Origin: Thermococcus gorgonarius
GTDB lineage: Archaea > Methanobacteriota_B > Thermococci > Thermococcales > Thermococcaceae
Reading direction: 5' to 3'
NCBI RefSeq assembly: GCF_002214385.1
Contig: NZ_CP014855.1
Coordinates: forward strand, 868,001 to 932,000
DNA length: 64,000 bases
Shown: in pieces, positions 42,319 through 50,967 of the stretch
How positions within the stretch are numbered: position 1 is the stretch's first letter
How the letters are laid out: each line of letters opens with the position of its first letter
Translations under genes and position numbers: made by a program
The notes under the pieces: model-generated
What the model saw: the letters and a program-made list of their open reading frames with translations, nothing else
Database searches by the model: none
Told to the model about the DNA's origin: nothing

Positions 42319-42966
42319 ATGAGAATACTTGGAATAACAGACATTCACGGGAGGATAAGCGTTGTTGAAAAGCTCGCAAAGAGCTTTGAAAAAGAACCGC
42401 CCGACCTCATCATGATAGCAGGGGATTTAACAAACTTTCAGGGCAGAGAAGCAGCCCTTAGGGTTCTAGATCCAATTCTATCCCTTGAGGTACCAACAGT
42501 TGCCGTCTTCGGGAACTGCGACGGAAGGGATGTTCCAGAGCTGCTGGATGAGCTCGGAATAGGGGCACACAACAGAAGAATAGAGGTTAAGGGGTTGGGC
42601 ATCGTCGGTATAGGCGGATCCAACATAACCCCCTTCAACACGGTGTGGGAACTTAGCGAGGAGGAGATAGACAAAATCCTCAGGCAGAATTACATGACGG
42701 GAGACCTGATACTCAGCCACGTTCCGCCTTACGGCACCAAGGCAGACAGAATAAGTTCCGGTCTTCACGTTGGAAGTAAAGCCCTTAGAAAATTCATCGA
42801 AGAAGAACAGCCCCCACTCGTCTTGACCGGACATATCCACGAGGCAAGGTCAGTGGACATGCTGGGGGAGACTCTAATAGTCAATCCGGGCCCTCTCTTT
42901 AGGGGCTACTACTCGGAGATAAGGATAGAAAACGGAAAAGCCTCAGCAGAGCTGAAGAGGCTCTAA
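42319..42966 (+). CDS. Calcineurin-like metallophosphoesterase
   Basis: This 215-residue protein contains the metal-site motifs in order: DIHG (7-10), AGDLT (about 35-39), GNCD (about 75-78), HVPP (about 140) and TGHIHEA (about 177-183). This is the full set for a binuclear phosphoesterase of the MPPED/YfcE-like group. AGGAGGGG lies upstream of the ATG. Substrate unknown; it converges on fba. Confidence 0.92.
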   Translation: MRILGITDIHGRISVVEKLAKSFEKEPPDLIMIAGDLTNFQGREAALRVLDPILSLEVPTVAVFGNCDGRDVPELLDELGIGAHNRRIEVKGLGIVGIGGSNITPFNTVWELSEEEIDKILRQNYMTGDLILSHVPPYGTKADRISSGLHVGSKALRKFIEEEQPPLVLTGHIHEARSVDMLGETLIVNPGPLFRGYYSEIRIENGKASAELKRL

Positions 42967-42988
42967 CGCTTGATAAAAAGTTGGTGGC

Positions 42989-43834
42989 TCAAAGAAGCCC
43001 CTCGGCTTTGGCGGCCTCCTCCGGATCCTCGTTCCTGTGGACGACCTTGAGGAGGGCCTTTATGAAGGGCTCCGGGTTCTCGCGCTGGAAGATGTTTCTA
43101 CCGACGACAGCCCCAGCGCCTCCAGCCTCTATGACCTCCCAGACGAGCTTGAGGAAGTCAACCGGATTGTCAGTCTTCGCTCCACCGCTGAGGAGGACGG
43201 GAACTCCGGCGGCGGCTTCGACCACCTTTGCAAAGGTCTCCTTTGAACCAGTCCAGTAGGTCTTTATCATGTCCGCCCCGCTCTCCACAGCGGCTCTCGC
43301 TCCATACATAACAACCCTGTAGTCCTCTTTCTTGCCGTACTTCTCGTTGATGTATGGGCCCCTTGGGTAGGCGAACTGGACAACCGGGAAGCCTAAATCA
43401 TGGGCGTAGCTCGCTATCTCCGCGAACTGGCGCATCATGACGTCTTCAGCCGGGCTACCCCAGTAGACGGTTGCCGCTATCGCGTCGGCGCCGAGCTTTA
43501 CCGCGTCTTCAACGAAGCCCAGCTGGCTCTGAAGGAGCTGGTCATCCTTCGGCCTGAGCTCCGTCTTGCTGGTGAGCTTTATCATGAGCCCCGTGTCGGG
43601 CTTGAGCTCATCGACGGCCAGCCTGGCAACTCCCGGAAGCATCATAACGCCGTCTATGCCCGCCCTGACGACCTTCCTTATGATTACCCTCGGGTCAACG
43701 TGCTCCCAGACGGGCTCGAAATCCGTCGGCCCGTGCTCGAAGCCGTGGTCCATTGCAAAGATTAAAGCCCTCCCGTCCCTGCGGAAGAACCTCTTCAGTC
43801 TTCTCCTAATGCCAACGCTCTGGTACGCATCCAT
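42989..43834 (-). CDS. fba: Fructose-1,6-bisphosphate aldolase, archaeal class I
   Basis: The DhnA-type aldolase splits or forms fructose 1,6-bisphosphate via a Schiff-base Lys. Seen are [11 protein letters not shown] (about 26-36), the Schiff-base region [11 protein letters not shown] (about 190-200, Lys near 194), LLSGGAKTD (about 217-225) and [15 protein letters not shown] (about 244-258). Length 281 is typical. ATG 43834 follows GGTGATTAG, and a glycolytic motif overlaps the transcript start, as in pfkC. Confidence 0.95.
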   Translation of the reverse strand: MDAYQSVGIRRRLKRFFRRDGRALIFAMDHGFEHGPTDFEPVWEHVDPRVIIRKVVRAGIDGVMMLPGVARLAVDELKPDTGLMIKLTSKTELRPKDDQLLQSQLGFVEDAVKLGADAIAATVYWGSPAEDVMMRQFAEIASYAHDLGFPVVQFAYPRGPYINEKYGKKEDYRVVMYGARAAVESGADMIKTYWTGSKETFAKVVEAAAGVPVLLSGGAKTDNPVDFLKLVWEVIEAGGAGAVVGRNIFQRENPEPFIKALLKVVHRNEDPEEAAKAEGLL

Positions 43835-43837
43835 ACT

Positions 43838-43854
43838 AATCACCGTGGGTGATA
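43838..43854 (-). promoter_or_regulatory. Thermococcales glycolytic motif in the fba promoter
   Basis: AATCACCGTGGGTGATA matches TATCAC-N5-GTGATA with a single change at the first base. It lies downstream of the minus-strand TATA (TTAAATTCC, about 43866-43874) at the expected transcript start, the same arrangement as for pfkC. That position predicts repression by TrmBL1/Tgr. Confidence 0.8.
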
Positions 43855-43918
43855 TATCAGTTGGGAATTTAAGGTTTTTCCCGTTAACCGTTTAAAGAAA
43901 CACGGGGGAGGAACGGAT

Positions 43919-44310
43919 ATGGAGTGGAGAACCATACGCCTCGAAGATGTTAGCTTGACCAATGACTACACGAGGAGCATCGCTGAAAAATCCCCCAAGG
44001 GAACGGTTGTAATAGCGAAGGATCAGCCGCCGGTAAAGACTGAAAAGGTCGTTTCTGGGCCTCCCCGGAAGGTGGCCTCTGGATGAGCATCATCCTGAAG
44101 CTAGAGAAGATAAGGAAAGCCCCCCTGAAAGTTATAGACGAAACAAGAAGGGGGACGTTAATGCTTGGAAAATTTGTCAAAGTGATAACTGATGAAGGCG
44201 TTATCTTCGGAAGGTTGCGGACACACTGGATGACGGTTCTCTCCCTCTGGAGACCATAAGAAGGCTCTCTAAGGGTACTACACGGCGACGTATCACTGAG
44301 GTTCAGGTAA
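43919..44310 (+). pseudogene. Decayed biotin protein ligase
   Basis: The reading frames, joined across shifts, spell a second copy of the biotin ligase found intact at 45764. It starts MEWRTIRLEDVSLTNDYTRSIA and GTVVIAK (intact copy: MEWKIIRLDEVDSTNEYAKGIA and GTVVVAK). A frameshift near 44040 leads to RFWASPEGGLWMSIILK, then about 130 codons are missing, including the KWPND biotin site. The C-terminal domain resumes (APLKVIDETRRGTLML, KVITDEG) with more shifts and ends in GDVSLRFR and a TAA. A ribosome-binding site and ATG remain. It lies upstream of the Glt symporter; the intact copy is downstream of it. Confidence 0.85.
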
Positions 44311-44406
44311 TTGTCATAACGACATAAATTGGAATCAAAAGGTTAATATTGCTTTCTGTTCACGGATAAAGTGTATTGATGCACAGCTATTTGGAGGTGT
44401 ACTAAA

Positions 44407-45693
44407 ATGGGCAAGAGCTTGTGGAGGCGATACCTGGACTACCCAGTTCTCTGGAAAATCCTCTGGGGTTTGATTCTTGGTGCAATCTTCGGCCTGATAG
44501 CGGGCCACTACGGCTATGCCGGTGCCGTTAAGACCTACATAAAGCCCTTCGGTGACCTCTTTGTGCGCCTGTTGAAGATGTTAGTGATGCCAATAGTCCT
44601 TGCCTCTCTCGTCGTCGGTGCGGCGAGCATAAGCCCGGCAAGGCTTGGAAGGGTCGGCGTCAAGATAGTGGTCTACTACCTGGTAACCTCGGCCTTCGCA
44701 GTCTTCTTCGGCCTCATAGTGGGCAGGATCTTTGCTGTTGGAACAGGCATCCACCTAGGAACCGGTGAGGGCAAGGCCATAGAAGCAAACCCACCTTCCC
44801 TCGTACAGACGCTGCTCAACATAGTCCCCACTAACCCGTTCGCATCCCTTGCCAAGGGCGAGGTTCTGCCGGTGATATTCTTTGCAATAATCCTCGGAAT
44901 AGCGATAACGTACCTTATAAACAAGAACGACGAGAGGCTTAAGGCGGCGGGCACAACGCTCCTCAGGTTCTTTGACGGCCTTGCCGAGGCTATGTACATC
45001 ATAGTTGCGGGAGTAATGCAGTATGCACCGATAGGTGTCTTCGCGCTCATAGCCTACGTCATGGCTGAGTATGGAGTCAACGTCGTCGGGCCGCTCGCCA
45101 AGGTGGTTCTAGCGGTCTACGTTGGTCTTACCCTTCAGGTACTCTTGGTTTACTTCGTCCTTCTCAAGGTGTTTGGCATTGACCCGCTTAAGTTCATCAA
45201 GAAGGCCAAGGATGCGATGATAACCGCTTTTGTCACCAGGAGTTCGAGCGGAACCCTGCCGGTTACGATGCGTGTCGCCGATGAGGAGATGGGGGTTGAC
45301 AAGGGAATCTATTCATTCACCCTGCCCCTCGGTGCGACGATAAACATGGACGGAACGGCACTCTACCAGGGCGTCACCGTACTCTTCGTGGCGAACGCCA
45401 TAGGTCACCCGCTCACGCTCGGCCAGCAGCTTACGGTTGTTCTCACAGCGGTTCTAGCTTCAATAGGAACCGCCGGCGTTCCCGGTGCTGGAGCAATAAT
45501 GCTCGCGATGGTTCTCCAGAGCGTCGGTCTTGAGCTTACCGCAGGAAGCCCCGTGGCTCTGGCGTATGCTATGATACTCGGAATCGACGCCATCCTCGAT
45601 ATGGGCAGGACAATGGTCAACGTCACCGGTGACCTTGCCGGAACGACGATAGTGGCCAAGACCGAGGGCGAGCTGGACGAGAGCAAATGGTAA
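44407..45693 (+). CDS. Sodium/aspartate symporter, GltTk type
   Basis: A DAACS-family transporter of 428 residues, very similar to the structurally known Glt of Thermococcus and Pyrococcus. It takes up L-aspartate with three sodium ions as a homotrimer. HP1 TRSSSGTLP (about 275-283), the NMDGTALYQ of TM7 (about 310-318), HP2 [11 protein letters not shown] (about 352-362) and the TM8 [12 protein letters not shown] (about 398-409) with substrate-binding residues are all intact. GGAGGTG precedes ATG 44407; TTAATATT near 44343 is a possible TATA box. It is flanked by the decayed and intact biotin ligase genes. Confidence 0.96.
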   Translation: MGKSLWRRYLDYPVLWKILWGLILGAIFGLIAGHYGYAGAVKTYIKPFGDLFVRLLKMLVMPIVLASLVVGAASISPARLGRVGVKIVVYYLVTSAFAVFFGLIVGRIFAVGTGIHLGTGEGKAIEANPPSLVQTLLNIVPTNPFASLAKGEVLPVIFFAIILGIAITYLINKNDERLKAAGTTLLRFFDGLAEAMYIIVAGVMQYAPIGVFALIAYVMAEYGVNVVGPLAKVVLAVYVGLTLQVLLVYFVLLKVFGIDPLKFIKKAKDAMITAFVTRSSSGTLPVTMRVADEEMGVDKGIYSFTLPLGATINMDGTALYQGVTVLFVANAIGHPLTLGQQLTVVLTAVLASIGTAGVPGAGAIMLAMVLQSVGLELTAGSPVALAYAMILGIDAILDMGRTMVNVTGDLAGTTIVAKTEGELDESKW

Positions 45694-45763
45694 CGCCCCT
45701 TCTGTTTTTCTTTCTTGGGATACTGTTTTAAGAGTCCTTTTCCAGCACTTTCAGGTGAGGGTT

Positions 45764-46471
45764 TTGGAGTGGAAAATAATTCGGCTTGACGAAGTTGATT
45801 CCACCAATGAGTATGCTAAAGGAATAGCCCCGTCATCCCCCGAAGGAACTGTGGTCGTTGCGAAGCGCCAGACCGCCGGAAAGGGACGAAAGGGCCGCTT
45901 CTGGGCCTCCCCTGAGGGGGGACTCTGGGTCAGCGTCATTTTGAAACCTAACAGATCAGACCCGAGGCTCGTCTTCGTCGGAGCTCTGGCAGTAGTTGAT
46001 GCCCTTGCAGATTTCGGAATAAGAGGCTGGATTAAGTGGCCCAACGACGTTTGGGTCGGGGGAAAGAAAATAGCTGGGATTTTAACGGAAGGAAAAGCAG
46101 GAAAGTTCGTGGTAATGGGGATTGGCCTCAATGTGAACAACGAGATACCTTCTGACCTCAGAGAAACGGCCACCTCTATGAGAGCCATCCTGGGGAAGCG
46201 TCTGGAGCTCAATGAGGTCACTAACCGGGTGCTTGATCATTTGGGAAGGTGGTATAAGATCTTCCAAAGGAACCCTCTGAAAGTCATCGAAGCGGTAAAA
46301 GAGAGGACTATACTCATAAACAGGGAAGTCAAGGTAATCCACAGTGATGGCGAAATCTCGGGAACCGCAGTAGACATTCTCGAAGATGGTTCGCTTCTTA
46401 TCGATACGGGTGAAGGAAAGGTGAGGGTGGTTTACGGGGACGTCTCCATCAGGCCCATTCGATACGGTTGA
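45764..46471 (+). CDS. birA: Biotin--protein ligase
   Basis: The enzyme attaches biotin to carboxylase subunits through biotinyl-AMP. It has the GKGRKGRFWASPEGGLW motif (about 41-57, adenylate loop), KWPNDVW (about 90-96) and GIGLNVNN (about 120-127), and an SH3-like C-terminal domain ending in YGDVSIRP. There is no N-terminal DNA-binding domain, so it is a catalytic-only form. TTG 45764 is chosen because GGTGAGG lies just upstream and because the decayed copy starts with ATG at the same residue (MEW); GTG 45755 is the longer option. Confidence 0.93.
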   Translation: MEWKIIRLDEVDSTNEYAKGIAPSSPEGTVVVAKRQTAGKGRKGRFWASPEGGLWVSVILKPNRSDPRLVFVGALAVVDALADFGIRGWIKWPNDVWVGGKKIAGILTEGKAGKFVVMGIGLNVNNEIPSDLRETATSMRAILGKRLELNEVTNRVLDHLGRWYKIFQRNPLKVIEAVKERTILINREVKVIHSDGEISGTAVDILEDGSLLIDTGEGKVRVVYGDVSIRPIRYG

Positions 46472-46547
46472 AAATCGACTATTAGGGCAAAGGTTAATAT
46501 ACCCCCAATCATTCAACCAGCTAGGAACGTTAACTGGAGGTTAAGAC

Positions 46548-47945
46548 ATGAAGAAGTTGGGTGTTTTTCTTGTTTTTCTGGTCCTCTCTGGAATTCTGGC
46601 AGGCGAAGTGCTGGCCGACAACGATTATAAAGAGGTTCAGGAGAACAGCTACCAGGTTCACTGGGACGGAAGCGCAGAGGTTACTTTTAGAACGATTCTC
46701 TATGGGCCGGAGGATATGCTGAACAAGACCAAAGAGACCATAATCCAGATGGGACTCGAAAACGCCACGAAACTTTTTGTTAATCAGAAGGTACAGTCTC
46801 TAAAAAATCTGGGATTAAACTTAGAAAATGCCACCGGGAAGATAATCGGGTACAACACCACGGATCCACTTGAAACTGTTATAACCGGCAGAATCACAAA
46901 TCTGGCAAAGTACTACTCCTACGATGGGGTTTGGGAAATAACCCTGGACGCCCTGAGAATATCGGATCTGGCCAATATAAACCCCACGGTCATAAACAGC
47001 TCCATCTATCTGGAAAACTATTTCACCGTCACGCTCCCCTCGGGAGCTAAAGTCACGAACATCACAAAAGGATTCGACGTTGAATCCAACGGAAGCTACA
47101 TCAAGCTCGAAACTAAGGAAGATGGCGGGAAAGTTACAGTCCACTCGATAATCTACCTCAAAAACGGTGTCTCAAGGGACGATCTGAAGACACTATACGC
47201 TAAGCTCCAGCCGGTTATTATTACCTACACCGGCCAGAGCGGAAACGAGGTTTACTCAACCTGGAAGATGACAACAGAGACCAACATTACCATAAGGAGT
47301 AACGAAACGATCGTAGACACCCTCGAGAAATACGAAGAACCCGAGAGCTACGTGAACTCCCTCAAAATGCAGTTTCTCATTGGTGGAGTCCAGACGGCTG
47401 AGCAGTCTATCTACCAAAACCGTCTGGAACAGTTCCAGACGAACGGGATAAAGGTCATCAACGGGAACGTTAAACTTCTCAACCTGAACTCGACGGAACC
47501 ACTGATGGTAAAGTACCACTGGATTCTTCAGGGGCTTATTGGAACAGCCAACGGAAACTACATCTATACCTACGATCCCAGACTCGAATTGGGGAACCTA
47601 ACTTTTCCTTACCGCCTCACAGTTGCCATCAATGAAACCAAGACCACCCGCATAATTCTCCCAGAAGGATACAAGTTCACTTCCATACCTCAAAACATCA
47701 GCGTAGAGACGAAAGCGGGAAGTGTAAAGATGACTATAAACAAGGTCAGCGACAGAGAGGTTGTTATCTCCAGCAACGTCTACCTGACCTATGGAGCCCC
47801 ATCAAAGGACTACAGGGATCTCATGGCCCAAATACCGGAGAACGTCGAGTTCAAATATGAAAAGACCGGCGGAAGTGGAATCTGTGGACCAGCGGGGCTT
47901 CTCCTGATCGGTCTGGTCCCGCTGATCATCAGGAGGAGAAAGTGA
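46548..47945 (+). CDS. CGP-CTERM surface protein with an internal duplication
   Basis: The protein has a signal peptide (1-24) and the C-terminal CGPAGLLLIGLVPLIIRRRK (about 446-465), the CGP-CTERM sorting signal known in Thermococcaceae. The extracellular part contains many N-x-S/T sites, likely N-glycosylated. Two units of roughly 190 residues appear related: each has a charged helix, a YF/YR-TV or LTVA-type strand with LPxG, a V-E-x-N/A-GS segment, and an end with IYL/VYL..G....D...L.A (ends near 227 and 440). Function unknown. TTAATATACC near 46493 looks like the TATA box. Confidence 0.8.
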   Translation: MKKLGVFLVFLVLSGILAGEVLADNDYKEVQENSYQVHWDGSAEVTFRTILYGPEDMLNKTKETIIQMGLENATKLFVNQKVQSLKNLGLNLENATGKIIGYNTTDPLETVITGRITNLAKYYSYDGVWEITLDALRISDLANINPTVINSSIYLENYFTVTLPSGAKVTNITKGFDVESNGSYIKLETKEDGGKVTVHSIIYLKNGVSRDDLKTLYAKLQPVIITYTGQSGNEVYSTWKMTTETNITIRSNETIVDTLEKYEEPESYVNSLKMQFLIGGVQTAEQSIYQNRLEQFQTNGIKVINGNVKLLNLNSTEPLMVKYHWILQGLIGTANGNYIYTYDPRLELGNLTFPYRLTVAINETKTTRIILPEGYKFTSIPQNISVETKAGSVKMTINKVSDREVVISSNVYLTYGAPSKDYRDLMAQIPENVEFKYEKTGGSGICGPAGLLLIGLVPLIIRRRK

Positions 47946-47963
47946 ACTTTCTTTTCTTTTTAC
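47946..47963 (+). terminator. Pyrimidine-rich terminator after the CGP-CTERM gene
   Basis: A CTTTCTTTTCTTTTTAC stretch follows the stop codon and is the likely transcription stop. The next 80 bases are AT-rich and hold the promoter of the RNA gene. Confidence 0.5.
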
Positions 47964-48073
47964 ATTCCTTGTTAAATAATTCTGCAATTCATGAATTACA
48001 TGATTACTTAAACATCAATCTGAGGATCACAAAACCGCCCAAAACTTTTTTAAACCTCTGTCCACCTCTATAC

Positions 48074-48170
48074 TCCGGTGGTGCCTATCGTCCACCGTAG
48101 GAACGATTTCAACCCCTGAACTCCAGGTGTTCCGCCCTTCTGGATTAGTCTCGGCTCTGGCGCCACCGTC
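48074..48170 (+). ncRNA. Candidate structured RNA upstream of valS
   Basis: A 10-bp terminal helix pairs CGGTGGTGCC (48076-48085) with GGCGCCACCG (48159-48168) with one G-U pair. Inside, ATCGT/ACGAT and GGAAC/GTTCC arms can form. A TATA box TTTTTTAAA (48046-48054) predicts a transcript start near 48074, matching the 5' edge of the helix, and a T-rich stretch follows the 3' edge. A separate TATA (TTTTTAAG near 48175) then serves valS. GC content is far above the flanking AT-rich DNA. No C/D, H/ACA or tRNA signature was found. It may be a free small RNA or a valS leader. Confidence 0.5.
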
Positions 48171-48232
48171 AAAGTTTTTAAGCCACCCTTCTGAGGGTAT
48201 TCCATCTTCAAAAAACCGAAAAGGTGATGGCT

Positions 48233-50899
48233 ATGCTTCCCAAGAACTACGACCCCAACGAGATTGAGCCCAAGTGGCAGAAGTTCTGGCTCGATGAGAA
48301 AATCTACAAGTACGAGCTGGACGAAAAGAGACCCGCTTACGCAATAGACACCCCTCCGCCGTTCACAAGCGGAACGCTCCACCTCGGCCACGTTTTAAGT
48401 CACACCTGGATCGACATCGTGGCGCGCTACAAGAGAATGACCGGCTACAACGTTCTCTTCCCACAGGGCTTCGACAACCACGGACTTCCGACGGAGCTTA
48501 AGGTCGAGAAGGAGTTTGGAATAAGCAAGGACCAGCCCGAGCTCTTTCTCCAGAAGTGTATCGAGTGGACGTGGCAGGCTATTGAAGCAATGCGCAACCA
48601 GTTCATCAGGATAGGCTATTCAGCCGACTGGGATTTAGAATACCACACGATGGACGACTGGTATAAAGCTGCCGTGCAAAAGTCCCTCATCGAGTTCTAC
48701 AAGAAGGGGCTCCTCTATCAGGCCAAGCACCCCGTTTACTGGTGCCCGCGCTGTAGGACGAGTTTGGCCAAAGCAGAGGTTGGCTACGTTGAGGAGGAGG
48801 GCTTCCTCTACTACATCAAGCTCCCGCTCGCTGATGGTTCCGGTTACGTCCCGATAGCAACCACCAGGCCCGAGCTCATGCCCGCCTGTGTTGCCGTCTT
48901 CGTCCACCCGGATGACGAGCGCTACAAGGACGTCGTAGGAAAGAAGGTCAAGCTCCCGATATTCGAAAGGGAAGTGCCTGTTTTGGCTGATGAGGACGTT
49001 GACCCAACCTTCGGAACCGGAGCGGTCTACAACTGTACCTACGGTGACGAGCAGGACGTCGTCTGGCAGAAGCGCTACAACCTGCCGGTGATCATTGCCA
49101 TCAACGAAGACGGAACCATGAACGAGAGGGCCGGCCCCTACGCAGGCCTCAAGACCGAGGAAGCGAGAAAGAAGATCGCCGAAGACCTTGAGAAGATGGG
49201 CCTGCTTTACAAGAAGGAGAAAATCAAGCACCGCGTTCTCAGGCACACCGAGAGGAGCTCCTGTATGGCCCCGATCGAGCTGCTGCCAAAGAAGCAGTGG
49301 TTCATAAAGGTCAAGGACTTCACCGACGAGATAGTCAAGGTTGCCGAGCAGATAAACTGGTATCCCGAGGATATGTTCCTCCGCCTGAAGGACTGGGCAG
49401 AGTCAATGGACTGGGACTGGGTCATAAGCAGGCAGCGTGTCTTCGGAACGCCGATTCCCTTCTGGGTCTGCGACAACGGGGAGGTAATCCTGCCCAACGA
49501 GGAGGATTTACCGGTTGACCCGCGCTTCGACAAGCCGCCGAGGAAGTGCTCCGACGGAAGCGAACCGAAGCCGGTAACCGATGTTCTCGACTGCTGGGTC
49601 GATTCGAGCATAACCCCACTGATAATAAGCAGGTGGCACGAAGCCATAAAGGGCAATGAAGAAGCCAAGCGCTGGTTCGAGCACAACTTCCCGACCGCTC
49701 TGAGGCCGCAGGGAACGGACATTATAAGGACGTGGGCATTCTACACTATATTCAGGACGTGGGTTCTGACCGGAGAGAAGCCCTGGCACGACATCCTCAT
49801 CAACGGTATGGTGGCCGGGCCCGACGGCAGGAAGATGAGCAAGAGCTACGGCAACGTAGTAGCACCAGACGAGGTTATCCCGAAGTACGGCGCCGACGCT
49901 TTGAGGCTCTGGACGGCTTTAGCGCCGCCCGGAGAAGACCACCCGTTCAAGTGGGAGACTGTCGATTATAACTACCGCTTCCTCCAGAAGGTCTGGAACA
50001 TCTACCGCTTCGCCGAGAGGCACCTTGAGGACTTCGACCCGGCCAATGCTCCAGCCGAGCTCGAACCCCTCGACCGCTGGATCCTCAGCAGGCTCCACAG
50101 GCTCATAAAGTTCGCCACCGAGGAGATGGAGCGCTACCGCTTCAACCTGCTCACGCGCGAGCTGATAACCTTCGTGTGGCACGAGGTGGCCGATGACTAC
50201 ATCGAGATGATCAAGTACCGCCTCTACGGCGACGACGAGGAGAGCAAGCTCAAGGCCAAAGCGGCCCTCTACGAGCTGCTCTACAACGTCATGCTCCTGC
50301 TCGCTCCCTTCGTCCCGCACATCACTGAGGAGCTCTACCAGGAGATGTTCAAGAAGTACGCCGGGGCCAAGAGCGTGCACCTCCTCGAGTGGCCGAAGTA
50401 CGACGAAGGAAAGATAGACGAAAAGGCTGAGAAGCTCGGCGAGCTCGCCCGCGAAATAGTCGGCGCCATGAGGCGCTACAAGAACAGCCACGGCCTCGCT
50501 TTGAACGCCAAGCTCAAGCACGTTGCCATCTATGCCACTGACTCCTATGAGCTGCTCAAGACCATCGAGAAGGACATAGCCGGAACGATGAACATCGAGA
50601 GGCTTGAAATCATCAAAGGCGAGCCCGAGCTTGAGGAGAGGATTATCGAAATCAAGCCGAACTTCAGGACGGTCGGGCCGCGCTACGGCAAGCTCGTGCC
50701 CAAGATTACCGCTTACCTCAAGGAGAACGCGGACGAAGTGGCTAAGGCCCTCAAGGAGAACGGAAAGGTCGAGTTCGAGGTTGATGGGCAGAAGGTAGAG
50801 CTTACCAAGGACGACATCGTCCTCAGGAAGGCGGTGTTCAGCGAGGGCGAGGAGGTAGAGACAGCCGTCGTTGGAGACGCGGTTGTTCTCTTCTTCTGA
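48233..50899 (+). CDS. valS: Valyl-tRNA synthetase
   Basis: This class I synthetase charges tRNA-Val. It has the HIGH-type motif TSGTLHLGHVLSHTW (about 44-58), the KMSKS loop GRKMSKSYGN (about 533-542), an editing domain (about 195-330) and an anticodon-binding helical domain. Two Cys pairs (CPRCRTSL near 174) suggest a zinc site. Length 888 is normal for archaea. ATG 48233 follows GGTGATGG; ATG 48227 and GTG 48224 in frame are too close to the ribosome site. A T-rich terminator follows the stop. Confidence 0.97.
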   Translation: MLPKNYDPNEIEPKWQKFWLDEKIYKYELDEKRPAYAIDTPPPFTSGTLHLGHVLSHTWIDIVARYKRMTGYNVLFPQGFDNHGLPTELKVEKEFGISKDQPELFLQKCIEWTWQAIEAMRNQFIRIGYSADWDLEYHTMDDWYKAAVQKSLIEFYKKGLLYQAKHPVYWCPRCRTSLAKAEVGYVEEEGFLYYIKLPLADGSGYVPIATTRPELMPACVAVFVHPDDERYKDVVGKKVKLPIFEREVPVLADEDVDPTFGTGAVYNCTYGDEQDVVWQKRYNLPVIIAINEDGTMNERAGPYAGLKTEEARKKIAEDLEKMGLLYKKEKIKHRVLRHTERSSCMAPIELLPKKQWFIKVKDFTDEIVKVAEQINWYPEDMFLRLKDWAESMDWDWVISRQRVFGTPIPFWVCDNGEVILPNEEDLPVDPRFDKPPRKCSDGSEPKPVTDVLDCWVDSSITPLIISRWHEAIKGNEEAKRWFEHNFPTALRPQGTDIIRTWAFYTIFRTWVLTGEKPWHDILINGMVAGPDGRKMSKSYGNVVAPDEVIPKYGADALRLWTALAPPGEDHPFKWETVDYNYRFLQKVWNIYRFAERHLEDFDPANAPAELEPLDRWILSRLHRLIKFATEEMERYRFNLLTRELITFVWHEVADDYIEMIKYRLYGDDEESKLKAKAALYELLYNVMLLLAPFVPHITEELYQEMFKKYAGAKSVHLLEWPKYDEGKIDEKAEKLGELAREIVGAMRRYKNSHGLALNAKLKHVAIYATDSYELLKTIEKDIAGTMNIERLEIIKGEPELEERIIEIKPNFRTVGPRYGKLVPKITAYLKENADEVAKALKENGKVEFEVDGQKVELTKDDIVLRKAVFSEGEEVETAVVGDAVVLFF

Positions 50900-50913
50900 G
50901 CCTTTTCAGTATA

Positions 50914-50920
50914 TTTTTTT
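50914..50920 (+). terminator. T-run terminator after valS
   Basis: Seven consecutive T, 15 bases after the valS stop codon and just before the repeat that flanks the ATPase gene. Confidence 0.55.
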
Positions 50921-50931
50921 GTTGTGGGTGA

Positions 50932-50957
50932 ACTTACGGTACCGTAAGTAACTTACG
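50932..50957. repeat. 26-bp repeat, copy downstream of the ATPase gene
   Basis: The pattern is ACTTACG-N4-CGTAAG-N3-CTTACG. It includes a perfect 16-bp palindrome, CTTACGGTACCGTAAG (50933-50948). The copy at 52019-52044 has the same order, spacing and orientation and differs at three inner positions. The repeat sits 10 bases beyond the ATPase stop codon. Confidence 0.8.
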
Positions 50958-50967
50958 CCCCAGGAAG

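Noticed and set aside
48068-48391. 107-codon frame on the minus strand upstream of valS
   Set aside because: It overlaps the valS start and the candidate structured RNA, with no promoter or ribosome site; the RNA explains its conservation better.
49919-50521. 200-codon minus-strand frame inside valS
   Set aside because: Shadow of the valS coding sequence (Glu/Lys codons read backwards as Leu/Phe), with no start signals.
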